Source: Paenibacillaceae bacterium (GTDB lineage Bacteria; Bacillota; Bacilli; Paenibacillales; NBRC-103111). Taken from it: a stretch of 64,000 nt of DNA. The notes beneath the pieces were generated by a model. It was given only the letters and a program-made list of their open reading frames with translations, made no database searches and was not told where the DNA came from. Every line of letters begins with the position of its first letter. The stretch's first letter is position 1. The stretch is taken from the NCBI GenBank assembly GCA_029256185.1, contig JAQSYI010000025.1, positions 1 through 64,000 of the forward strand. Direction: 5' to 3'. A program made the position numbers and the translations under genes. Positions 1 through 7,886 of the stretch are shown one piece after another.

Positions 1-63
1 GACTACGTTTCGCCCGTCCAATTCGAGAACCACTATTACCAGCAGCTCCGTTTATTCTCTTAA
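1..63 (+). CDS. IS3-family transposase, C-terminal end (partial)
   Basis: Frame 1 is open from the window edge to a TAA at 61-63 and reads DYVSPVQFENHYYQQLRLFS. The YVSPVQFE motif followed by a short tail is typical of the extreme C-terminus of IS3-family OrfB (DDE) integrases. Only about 20 residues are inside the window, so the catalytic residues cannot be checked and it is unknown whether the element is intact. The family call rests on this tail plus the terminal sequence just after it. Confidence 0.75.
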   Translation, partial: DYVSPVQFENHYYQQLRLFS

Positions 64-92
64 CAGGTGTCTACTTTCTTGACAGAGGTCCA
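1..92 (+). mobile_element. Right end of an IS3-family insertion sequence
   Basis: After the transposase stop, the stretch at about 65-92 (GTGTCTACTTTCTTGACAGA followed by GGTCCA) matches the usual right terminal repeat of IS3-family elements, which end in CA. I place the boundary at 92. The left end and the target duplication lie outside the window. Confidence 0.65.
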
Positions 93-315
93 TTTTGCAA
101 GCTGTGGAGCACTCCGGCTTCGCACAATCGGCAACAGCTAGCATTTTGCAAGCTGTGGAGCGCCTCCGGCTTCGCACAATCGGCAACAGCTAGCATTTTG
201 CAAGCTGTGGAGCACCTCCGGCTTCGCACAATCGGCAACAGCTAGCATTTTGCAAGCTGTGGAGCGCCTCCGGCTTCACACAATCGGCAACAGCTAGCAT
301 TTTGCTAGCTGTTGG
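91..315. repeat. 52-bp tandem repeat array, four copies plus a partial fifth
   Basis: Units begin CATTTTGCAAGCTGTGGAGC at 91, 142, 194, 246 and, partially, 298. Spacings are 51, 52, 52 and 52 bp. The copies differ by only a few bases (CACTCC/CGCCTCC, TTCGCAC/TTCACAC). Each unit carries CAACAGCTAG near its end, which can pair imperfectly with the following CAAGCTGTGG or, at 305-314, exactly with CTAGCTGTTG. No convincing reading frame crosses the array. The IS3 end abuts the first unit. Confidence 0.85.
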
Positions 316-461
316 CGTTGCTCCCAGTTAGTAGGCAGCTTTTCTGGGTCCCTTGGCACCTTTTCCCGTGTGCCGCCGGTTTCCTCTCTCATGCCGGTTT
401 GGTACGGCTATTCTTGCTTCGTACAAAATATCCGCTGACTTCATATCCGCGGCACGTCCTG

Positions 462-593
462 TTAGACGGATGGCTGATTTGGCACGTGGAACTTGGCTTC
501 ATTCTGGGTCAGCTTGGAATCCTTGGTATTTTGCGCATTGCTTGTTTCATCCGCCATGGCCTGCATCTTCTGTTTCAGTGTTTTTTTGCCCAT
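462..593 (-). CDS. Small hypothetical protein (43 aa)
   Basis: The gene has a strong ribosome site (GAAGGAGG, about 8 nt before the ATG at 593) and 43 codons ending in TAA. The protein begins MGKKTLKQKMQAMADETSN and is hydrophilic, rich in K, Q and N, with no membrane segment or cysteine. Its length and composition resemble the many small cytosolic or spore proteins of Bacillota, but I do not recognise the family. The ribosome site, ATG start and sensible composition are the only evidence that it is real. Confidence 0.55.
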   Translation of the reverse strand: MGKKTLKQKMQAMADETSNAQNTKDSKLTQNEAKFHVPNQPSV

Positions 594-907
594 CGGGTGG
601 CCTCCTTCTGACTGCATTTGTTTGTTTTAATGCGGCGCCCTAACGTCAATGGCCATTTGTGCAGCCGACATTAGCTTATGGAGAATGGGTTCGGCTAATC
701 ATGGGGAAATATGGGATGCGCCCGCGAACCATTGTGAAAGCAACACTGGGGGTCTTGACTGTCAGAGAAGGAATGCACAACACCATCTTATTGAAGACAT
801 TCTGGTGATCCGGGACACAGTTGTTCCACCCAAGGGGAGTATGAGACAATAAGAGAAATATAGACAGGCCATACCGGCACAATAAAGCGGATAAAGGAGC
901 GAAGTGT
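594..907. other. Gene-free stretch
   Basis: I see no convincing gene here. The open frames on both strands lack ribosome sites and read as random composition. The end of the stretch supplies the leader and ribosome site (AAAGGAGCGA) of the next gene. Confidence 0.5.
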
Positions 908-2053
908 ATGAATGGACGCATAATGGCTTCGATAGCAGCGGCAATATTCGTTTTTTTGGGATTGAATCTGTACCTGGGGTGGAACGGCCACTTGTTCTGG
1001 GAGACCGCCTTTCCTTCTGTAAGAGCAGGATGGTTCTGGGCCGTCTATTGGATCTTTGCCCTCTCTTATCTGGCAGCCGCGCTTCTCCGCAATTTCCTCC
1101 CTTACCGGGCGGGCGCAGTGCTGAAGGTGATAGGCTCTTACGGGTTAGGCCTGTTGTTCTATTCTCTGATCCTGATTCCTCTGGCGGATATAGCGGCCTG
1201 GGTCATGCGCTTAAGCGGCGTGGAACGGGAGCAGTCCATTCTGATCAGCGGCTGGACAGTTGTAGCATTGCTGGCGCTTGTTTTCCTGATCGGCTCGTAC
1301 AATGCCTGGAATACCGTCATCCGGAGCTATGAACTGGTTGTTCCCAAATCGGCGGGAGATGGCCGCAGAGAGCTGCGGATAGCCGTAGCCTCGGATCTTC
1401 ACTTGGGAGCCGTTGTCGGCAAAAAGCAGCTGGCCCGGCTGGCGGACAGCATGGACGAATTAAAGCCCGACCTGATTCTGCTGGCCGGCGATGTGCTGGA
1501 TGACAGTATTGAACCGTTCATCAAGGAGAACATGGCTGATGTGATGCAGCGGCTGAAGGCTCCTCTTGGTGTATTCGCTTGTCTGGGCAATCATGAATAT
1601 ATAGGCGGGCATGTGGGTGAATATATCAAACGGATGCAAGCCATCGGCATCGAGGTGTTGACGGACAAGGTGGTAGAGATCGGCAGCAGCTTCTATGTCG
1701 CTGGACGCAAGGACAGGGCGGAGGAGCATTCCCCGCAGGGCGGCAGGTTGAGCGTAGAGCAGCTGCTCGATGAAGCAGACCGCACCAAGCCGGTGATTCT
1801 GCTGGATCACCAGCCCTATGGTTTGGCTGCTGCGTCAGCCGCGGGAGTGGATCTGATGCTGTCAGGCCACACCCACCGGGGGCAGATGGCGCCGGCTCAC
1901 CTGGTGACGCGCAAGCTGTTCGAACTGGATTGGGGCTATCTGCGCAAGGGAGCCATGCATGTGATTGTATCCTCAGGTTACGGACTGTGGGGACCGCCGG
2001 TCCGGCTGGGCAGCCGTTCGGAGATTATTGATATTAAACTGAAATTCGCATAA
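908..2053 (+). CDS. Membrane-anchored metallophosphoesterase (YkuE/YaeI-like)
   Basis: A 381-residue calcineurin-like phosphoesterase. Four or five hydrophobic segments fill residues 1-135, followed by the catalytic domain. The dinuclear-metal signatures are in order: ASDLHLG (about 161-167), LAGDVLDD (about 192-199), GNHEY (about 226) and SGHTHRGQ (about 320). The family hydrolyses phosphomonoesters or diesters. Related YkuE and YaeI proteins act on envelope substrates, but the substrate here is not deducible. The ATG at 908 has AAAGGAG 8 nt upstream. The next gene follows 17 bp after the stop, so the two are probably co-transcribed. Confidence 0.85.
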   Translation: MNGRIMASIAAAIFVFLGLNLYLGWNGHLFWETAFPSVRAGWFWAVYWIFALSYLAAALLRNFLPYRAGAVLKVIGSYGLGLLFYSLILIPLADIAAWVMRLSGVEREQSILISGWTVVALLALVFLIGSYNAWNTVIRSYELVVPKSAGDGRRELRIAVASDLHLGAVVGKKQLARLADSMDELKPDLILLAGDVLDDSIEPFIKENMADVMQRLKAPLGVFACLGNHEYIGGHVGEYIKRMQAIGIEVLTDKVVEIGSSFYVAGRKDRAEEHSPQGGRLSVEQLLDEADRTKPVILLDHQPYGLAAASAAGVDLMLSGHTHRGQMAPAHLVTRKLFELDWGYLRKGAMHVIVSSGYGLWGPPVRLGSRSEIIDIKLKFA

Positions 2054-2070
2054 AGAAAGGAAGCAGACAA

Positions 2071-3051
2071 ATGACCAACAGACCGGCAGTCTTCATTAGC
2101 GGACGTATACCCTCCATCGCCCGCGAAATCTTGTCCCGGCATTATGAGGTGCGGATGTCCGACACGATTGTGCCCTTGGCCAAGGCCCAGATTATGGAGC
2201 AGATGGCAGGCTGCGATGCGCTTCTGCCCATCCTGTCCGATTCCATTGACCGTGAGGTGATCGCCTCCAATCCCCAGCTGAAGATTATCGCCAACTATGG
2301 GGCCGGCTACAATAATATTGATGTGGCAGAAGCCACTGCCCGGGGAATTCCCGTTACGAATACTCCCCACGTGTCCACCAATGCCACCGCGGATTTCACC
2401 ATGGGGCTGCTCATAGCGGCCGCCCGCCGTCTGGTGGAGGGAGACCGGACAACCAGACAGGGAAGGTTTACCGGCTGGGCGCCTCTCTACCATCTGGGAG
2501 TGGAGGTAACAGGCAAGACCTTGGGCATAATCGGTCTGGGCAGCATTGGACAAGCGGTGGCCAGACGGGCGCAGGCTTTTGTGATGAAGGTCATCTACAA
2601 CTCCCGGACCCGGCTCGCCGTTGAAGAGGAGCGGAGGCTCAATGTCAGCTATGCTTCTTTGGACGAGCTTCTATCCGTCTCCGACTTTGTCAGCCTCCAT
2701 GCCAGCTATCATCCGTCCATCCGCCATATGATCGGGGAAGCGCAGCTACAGGCCATGAAGCCGTCCGCGTATCTTATCAACGCGGCGCGGGGGCCGCTGG
2801 TTCACGAGGAGGCGCTGCTTCACGCCCTGCAGTCCGGCATCATTGCCGGTGCGGCTCTGGACGTCTATGAATTTGAACCGCAGGTAACAGAAGGGCTGAA
2901 GCAATTGGACAATGTCATACTCGCCCCCCATCTTGGCAACGCAACCGTGGAGACGAGAGAGGCCATGGCCAGACTGGCCGCCGACAATATCCATGCTGTG
3001 CTTCAGGGAGGGCGTCCGTTGACCTGTGTCAATCCCGAGGTGCTGGGGTAA
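2071..3051 (+). CDS. D-isomer-specific 2-hydroxyacid dehydrogenase (glyoxylate/hydroxypyruvate reductase type)
   Basis: A 326-residue NAD(P)-dependent dehydrogenase of the D-lactate/phosphoglycerate dehydrogenase superfamily. The Rossmann signature GLGSIGQAVARR lies near residue 155. The catalytic Arg (NAARGPLVHEEAL), Glu (YEFEP) and His (APHLGNAT) are all present, so the enzyme should reduce 2-oxoacids such as glyoxylate, hydroxypyruvate or 2-ketogluconate. Which of these cannot be told from sequence alone. There is no ACT domain, so it is not a full-length SerA. A ribosome site (AAAGGAAG) precedes the ATG, and it probably shares a transcript with the phosphoesterase upstream. Confidence 0.85.
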   Translation: MTNRPAVFISGRIPSIAREILSRHYEVRMSDTIVPLAKAQIMEQMAGCDALLPILSDSIDREVIASNPQLKIIANYGAGYNNIDVAEATARGIPVTNTPHVSTNATADFTMGLLIAAARRLVEGDRTTRQGRFTGWAPLYHLGVEVTGKTLGIIGLGSIGQAVARRAQAFVMKVIYNSRTRLAVEEERRLNVSYASLDELLSVSDFVSLHASYHPSIRHMIGEAQLQAMKPSAYLINAARGPLVHEEALLHALQSGIIAGAALDVYEFEPQVTEGLKQLDNVILAPHLGNATVETREAMARLAADNIHAVLQGGRPLTCVNPEVLG

Positions 3052-3185
3052 GGAGGCTTGCTTCTCCTCCGGTCAATGACGGGGAAGGCCCGGACTAAGA
3101 GGAAACACCCCGGTCATATGGACAGGCATGCAGGCGGTGAAATATACTACAAGAATGACAAGCTATCCGATTGGGGGACATATAG

Positions 3186-3878
3186 ATGGGGAATCAAAAA
3201 AGCATGCACGTAGAGCTGTTGACTCATACACCGGATGCGAGAAAAATCGCCTTCACGGCCATCCGCACCTGCTACAGCCCAAATGAGCCAAGCGATCTGT
3301 TCGAGGGAGCGGAGTACGACAAGTATCAGCAGCAGCCGGCCGCTGACGGCCAGGAGGGCAATGATGCGGACCGTCTGTTCCGCCATATTGTCGGCTCCGG
3401 GCACACTTCTACATTGGAGCATATCAATTTTTCCTTCGCCATCGAGGGAGTATCCCGGGTATTGCTGGCTCAACTGACCCGGCACCGGGTGGGCTTCGGC
3501 TTCTCTGTCCAGTCGCAGCGCTATGTATCCGATGCTTCCGACAAGAAAAAGGGAGGCTTCCAATATGTGCTTCCACCGAAGGTTGCCGCCAATGAGGAAG
3601 CGGAGCAATACTACACGCAGATCATGGAGTCCCTGCAAACCGCCTATGACCGGCTGGTGGAGTTTGGCGTACCCAAGGAGGATGCCCGGTTCGTGCTGCC
3701 CAATGGCGCCGCGACCAATATAACGATGACCGTGAATCTGCGGGCGCTGCTCCATTTCTACAGCAAGCGCAGGCCCGGCCGGGGAGCCCAGTGGGAAATA
3801 GCGGAGCTGGCGGAACGGCTGCGCCAGGTGGTGGTAGCTGCGGAGCCGTGGCTCGACTCCTATTTCGCCTCCGTATGA
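3186..3878 (+). CDS. thyX: FAD-dependent thymidylate synthase ThyX
   Basis: A 230-residue ThyX, which makes dTMP from dUMP using methylenetetrahydrofolate and FAD/NADPH and releases tetrahydrofolate. The family features are visible: an early RTCY segment, GHTSTLEHINFSF (about 72-84) and the signature beginning RHR at 99-101. The canonical signature is RHRX7S, but here it reads RHRVGFGFSVQSQRYV, with the SQRY serine (S110) one place later. The rest of the fold signature (LPNGAATNITMTVNLRAL) is normal. A GATTGGGGG ribosome site precedes the ATG. Its stop overlaps the folA start, so the two genes are translationally coupled. Confidence 0.93.
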   Translation: MGNQKSMHVELLTHTPDARKIAFTAIRTCYSPNEPSDLFEGAEYDKYQQQPAADGQEGNDADRLFRHIVGSGHTSTLEHINFSFAIEGVSRVLLAQLTRHRVGFGFSVQSQRYVSDASDKKKGGFQYVLPPKVAANEEAEQYYTQIMESLQTAYDRLVEFGVPKEDARFVLPNGAATNITMTVNLRALLHFYSKRRPGRGAQWEIAELAERLRQVVVAAEPWLDSYFASV

Positions 3879-4354
3879 TGACCTTCCTGGTGGCAATGGA
3901 CAGCAGGCGGGGGATCGGCTACCGGGGCAAGCTTCCCTGGCGTCTCCCGGCGGACCTGAAATTCTTCAAGGAGACAACCACGGGACATGCCGTGCTGATG
4001 GGCAGGAAAACATATGAGTCCATCGGCAGACCGCTGCCTAACCGGACCAATCTGGTGCTGACCCGGGACACCACGTATCAGGCGGAGGGGGTAAGGGTGC
4101 TTCACAGCCTGGACGAGGCTGTACAAGCCTTTGCCGGCGAGGAGCTGTTCGTGATCGGCGGCGCCGAGATATTCCGGCAGCTGCTGCCTGCGGCGGACCG
4201 GCTGCTGATCACCCGGATCGACCATGAGTTTGCGGCGGATACTTTTTTCCCCCAGGTAGATGAGCGGCAGTGGACGCAGGTTTCCCGGGTCCCCGGCGTG
4301 ACGGATGAGCGGAACCCTTATGTGTATGAATTTGTTGAATTGATTCACAGATGA
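3875..4354 (+). CDS. folA: Dihydrofolate reductase
   Basis: A 159-residue DHFR that reduces dihydrofolate to tetrahydrofolate. Signatures: MTFLVAMDSRRGIGYRGKLPW at the N-terminus, DLKFFKETTTG with the conserved Asp, MGRKTYESIGRPLPNR, and FVIGGAEIF. The open frame extends upstream to a GTG at 3791, but DHFRs begin at MxxLVAMD, so I place the start at the ATG at 3875 (or the adjacent ATG at 3878). The start overlaps the thyX stop in an ATGA junction. The 3' end overlaps the convergent esterase gene by 10 bp with no terminator between them. Confidence 0.93.
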   Translation: MMTFLVAMDSRRGIGYRGKLPWRLPADLKFFKETTTGHAVLMGRKTYESIGRPLPNRTNLVLTRDTTYQAEGVRVLHSLDEAVQAFAGEELFVIGGAEIFRQLLPAADRLLITRIDHEFAADTFFPQVDERQWTQVSRVPGVTDERNPYVYEFVELIHR

Positions 4355-5385
4355 GAAAATAAAAAATCCATTCCCGCATCTGCGCTGTTCAATTCATGAT
4401 TACCTGCAAAAACCTCAAAGCGAAGCATATGAGAGGCGTTCTGTGCTTGATAATAGGCTGCCAGACGGTTATATTCGCTGATTGCCCCATCAGGCGCAAA
4501 CAGCTCGTCTTGGTCGGCCACCTCGATATACAGGGCCCTGGGAGCAATCAATGCGGCAACCTCCGCATCCAGGAACCTGCCCGCACTGCCCTGCCATACC
4601 CAATCCTGCCAAGGGTAAGCATATCTGGAATTAAAGAAGCAGGAAGAATACGCCGCCTTTATCCGCGGCTCCGCAGCAGCGGTGAACAGGGTGTAGAACC
4701 CCCCGTATGACAGACCTGCCATGCCGATCCGCGCGGCATCCACAAAGGGCAATTGGGTGCAAAGATAATCCAAGCATCTGCGGAGGCAGGCGATTTCAAC
4801 GGCTGCGATGCTGCCGCCCAACTGCTTAAGCCTCACATCGGTCTGCTGGCGGTCATGCATGACCCCGTACTTTTCCTTATCCCATAAGAGCAATTGCGGG
4901 GCAAAGACGGCCGCGCCCCGGCTAAGAATACGCTGCGTCATCTGATGATAGTTTTCCGAAGAACCGAAGAGACTGCTGCACAATTCCGGAGTACCCTGAC
5001 CGCCATGCTGGGAAATTACCAAAGGGATTTTATCTTCGCGAACCGACGGCACAAAGAGGATTCCGTAAAACGGAAGCGAGGGCCAAGCCTCCAACTGCAG
5101 ACGGTATATATCCGCCGTCTCCGTATGACCTGCATGGATGGTTTGAATGCCCCTTACTTCACCGAAGGTATACTCGTTCAGCGGCCAGCCCAGCATCTGG
5201 ATAAAATCCCTGCGGTATAGCTCCTTGTTTTCATACAGCTTATGGGGGTCAATATACGCGGCACGCGCCTGGTCAACCGATTGTTGCCTGCGTACGACAA
5301 GCTCCTCCAGTGCCTCAGCATACCTCTTACGAAATGGATTGCCGGGGGAGTCTGCCCCTGCTGCTTCCAGATAGGCTTGGTTCAA
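4345..5385 (-). CDS. Alpha/beta-hydrolase, acetyl-xylan-esterase/dienelactone-hydrolase-like
   Basis: A 346-residue cytoplasmic alpha/beta hydrolase with no signal peptide. The nucleophile elbow is GLSYGG (about residue 224). The oxyanion region VISQHGGQG lies near 126, and the acid/base residues are plausibly in EVADQDELF and FAGNHEL. Related proteins remove acetyl or other acyl groups from sugars or act as general carboxylesterases. The start is a TTG six bases after the stop of the AraC regulator, with AGGAGAGGTGA upstream, so it is co-transcribed with that gene. In this setting it may trim substituents from imported oligosaccharides, which is inference. Confidence 0.75.
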   Translation of the reverse strand: MNQAYLEAAGADSPGNPFRKRYAEALEELVVRRQQSVDQARAAYIDPHKLYENKELYRRDFIQMLGWPLNEYTFGEVRGIQTIHAGHTETADIYRLQLEAWPSLPFYGILFVPSVREDKIPLVISQHGGQGTPELCSSLFGSSENYHQMTQRILSRGAAVFAPQLLLWDKEKYGVMHDRQQTDVRLKQLGGSIAAVEIACLRRCLDYLCTQLPFVDAARIGMAGLSYGGFYTLFTAAAEPRIKAAYSSCFFNSRYAYPWQDWVWQGSAGRFLDAEVAALIAPRALYIEVADQDELFAPDGAISEYNRLAAYYQAQNASHMLRFEVFAGNHELNSADAGMDFLFSHL

Positions 5386-5391
5386 TCTGCA

Positions 5392-7722
5392 TCACCTCTC
5401 CTGTGATCCCTGGGCATAGCCCATTTTTTTTTGCCGGTACTCTCTGGGGGTCGCACCCACCAGTTTCTTGAAATAGCGCTCGAAGCTTTGATCATTGTTG
5501 TAGCCGAGAGCAAGCGCGATATTTTTGACACTCAACTCCGGGTTGGTCAGCAGTTCCTTTGCTTCATTGATGCGGATGGTATTGATGTAATCCACCATAT
5601 TGGTTCCGGTCTCCGCCTTGAATATTCTTCTGGCATGGGAATAGCTTAAGCCGGCATGAGAAGATATATCGTTGATGCCGATGTCTTTTTTGTAGTTGCT
5701 GCGGATATAGTCGATGATCTTATCAACCGTTTTGGATCGGCCTTCATCCAACATGGTGTAATCCAGCAGCTGCATATATTTATGCAATAATATGGGAATA
5801 AGGCTGTCCAGCGTCTCACAATTATTGATTTCTGAATAAACATTGGAGTTCAAACCATACACTTCATCAAAGCTGATATGATGCTCGATAATGAATTTGA
5901 TGATGGTATTGCCAACGAGCTGGGTAACAATCTGCCGGATATTTTCACAGGACAGCTGCTCTCTGCTTTTTAAATCAACAAGCAACTGCTGCAAGATTAA
6001 CTCAAGCTCATCCTTCTTTTTGAGGCCCAGGCAGTTCTGAATTCTGCCTTCCGTTTCGATGGGATAATAATAGGTGCTTACCGATATGTCCTTGCTCCAA
6101 AAAATGATATGGCCAAGACCCAGCTTCAGCTTCTGCTTGATTGCCGTGCTTGCTTCCTCGTATGAGTCCCGGATCCCGAGAAGATCGGCATATTTCCCGC
6201 CGATTCCGATTGTGATTTTGTTATCCAGTATTTTATAGATTTCTTTTTGCACCCTTCCAAAGCAATCCTTGAGCTTCTCCTTAAGCGCAGCGTAATCCGC
6301 TTCATCCGTGTTGCAGACAACCAGCAGCTCGCCCTTCTTGGCGGTACAGCCCATGCAGATAAACTGCTCGCCGGCAATCTCTTCGGAAAGCTCAAACAAG
6401 AGCGACTTGATGTAGCCCCATTGCTTGTTGTCAAAACCCGCAGGGAGTTTATTATATTCATCTATTTCGATGGTCACGCAAACGTAATTGCCGCGGCTGA
6501 ATAATTCCCCAAGTATGCCCAGGCTTTCCTCATCCAGCAGATCACTGCCCAGCAGCTTGAGGATGCAGGTTTCTTGCAGTTTTTTCTTGGCTGCCGCGGG
6601 AGAAACATGATGACTCTCATTTTTGCTGACCGCAAGCAGGGCCCGGTATATGAGCGCAAGCTCATCTTCATTGTCCTTCAGATCGATCCATTTCTGATTT
6701 CGAATCGCGCCAATGATGTTTTCCACCGGGTTATACAGCTTTCTGGAGATGATGAAGGCCGCCAGGATTCCCAACAGGACAATGAGAATGGTGGCAGCCA
6801 GCGTACGCTGGTTCACCAGAGTCTGTGCCTGCAATAGCCTATCGGTGGAGAATTGCCCCACATACACCCAATCATTCAAGCTGGATTTATAAAACGATAT
6901 CAACATCTTGTTATCATGGATGGAATCAAAAAAATAACCGGAGTTGTCTGCCGCATTCAGAATTTTATGGATGTAATCCTGTCCGGCCAAGCTGCTGCCC
7001 ACTTCATTTCTGTCAATGCCGGAGATTACTTCGCCCCTGCTGTTGATGATCGCAACCGTACCGTCTCTGCTGCCGATTGTGCTGTTCAGCATACCGCTGA
7101 TGTATTCTTCCTTCAAATTCACAACAATGGCTCCGTCCATATTGGAGGTATACGGAGTAAGAGGATAGACATATGTGGTAACATAAGCGTCGCTGCTGAG
7201 CAAATTATTGTTTGTTTCCACAAGATGACGGGTGTTGATAAAGGATATGGGCGTCTTTTCGGTTTTGTATGCCTGATAGTATTCCATCCAGCTTGTATCG
7301 GTGAACGAATCGAGCTTTACTAAATTATTATTTGATGTGAAAATATAAGGGAAATCATCCATATAAAAGTAAATGGAGTGATATTTATTGTCCTTCTGAA
7401 CCATTCTCATCAGATCATCCAGCACCAGAGAAATATTGAACAACTCATCGGGGCTGTAAATATCCGGATTGTTTTTGTAACGGTTCATATTGATTACAGA
7501 GCTTTGCGCCGATAAACTCAGGCAATCCTTATAGACAATATCCTTCAATTGCTTGATTCCACTGTCTGCGGTCTGAAGATTTTCCAGGCTCCTGTTTCCG
7601 ATTGTCTGATAAGCATTGTTCATAATTTCGCGGTAGGACCAGATGTATACAACGCTGACAGATGCCATAACAAGTAATGTAAACGAAATGAAGAGGCGGG
7701 CAAAAAAGGTATGCGTTTTCAC
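5392..7722 (-). CDS. Membrane-anchored AraC-family regulator with extracellular sensor domain
   Basis: A regulator of about 776 residues, common in Paenibacillus sugar loci. TM1 is at about 8-29, then an extracytoplasmic Cache-like sensor of about 280 residues, TM2 at about 307-330 (ILIVLLGILAAFIIS), a cytoplasmic linker with GGDEF-like remnants, and a C-terminal AraC helix-turn-helix pair at about 664-770 ending in ATPREYRQKK. The open frame extends to an ATG at 7773 without a ribosome site. The GTG at 7722 (VKTHTFFARLF) has AAGG upstream and begins just before TM1, so I prefer it. It probably senses an extracellular sugar and activates the adjacent transporter and enzyme genes. Confidence 0.85.
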   Translation of the reverse strand: MKTHTFFARLFISFTLLVMASVSVVYIWSYREIMNNAYQTIGNRSLENLQTADSGIKQLKDIVYKDCLSLSAQSSVINMNRYKNNPDIYSPDELFNISLVLDDLMRMVQKDNKYHSIYFYMDDFPYIFTSNNNLVKLDSFTDTSWMEYYQAYKTEKTPISFINTRHLVETNNNLLSSDAYVTTYVYPLTPYTSNMDGAIVVNLKEEYISGMLNSTIGSRDGTVAIINSRGEVISGIDRNEVGSSLAGQDYIHKILNAADNSGYFFDSIHDNKMLISFYKSSLNDWVYVGQFSTDRLLQAQTLVNQRTLAATILIVLLGILAAFIISRKLYNPVENIIGAIRNQKWIDLKDNEDELALIYRALLAVSKNESHHVSPAAAKKKLQETCILKLLGSDLLDEESLGILGELFSRGNYVCVTIEIDEYNKLPAGFDNKQWGYIKSLLFELSEEIAGEQFICMGCTAKKGELLVVCNTDEADYAALKEKLKDCFGRVQKEIYKILDNKITIGIGGKYADLLGIRDSYEEASTAIKQKLKLGLGHIIFWSKDISVSTYYYPIETEGRIQNCLGLKKKDELELILQQLLVDLKSREQLSCENIRQIVTQLVGNTIIKFIIEHHISFDEVYGLNSNVYSEINNCETLDSLIPILLHKYMQLLDYTMLDEGRSKTVDKIIDYIRSNYKKDIGINDISSHAGLSYSHARRIFKAETGTNMVDYINTIRINEAKELLTNPELSVKNIALALGYNNDQSFERYFKKLVGATPREYRQKKMGYAQGSQER

Positions 7723-7836
7723 ATTTACACCAACCTTATCGGCAGCATTTGTCAACGCCGAAAGCGGCAGCATCCGGGCTGATGACAGACAGCGGGTATT
7801 CTTGCGGTACTTTTATTATAAGATAATGATCCGGGA

Positions 7837-7867
7837 ATACCAGCCCCTGTCCGGCGGGGGCTGGTAT
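7837..7867 (-). terminator. Stem-loop after the binding-protein gene
   Basis: A perfect inverted repeat, ATACCAGCCCC/GGGGCTGGTAT with a 9-nt loop, lies just past the solute-binding protein stop. On the minus strand no T-run follows directly, so it may be an attenuator or mRNA-end stabiliser letting the regulator gene be read at a lower level. Confidence 0.6.
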
Positions 7868-7886
7868 CTGCGAATATTGGGAGCTG

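Noticed and set aside
294..392. 32-codon minus-strand frame MREETGGTREKVPRDPEK... running into the tandem repeat
   Set aside because: No proper ribosome site, and its stop lies inside the repeat; composition could be chance.
312..643. Two overlapping plus-strand frames of about 96-99 codons
   Set aside because: No ribosome sites, random-looking composition, and they are antisense to the better supported 43-codon gene.
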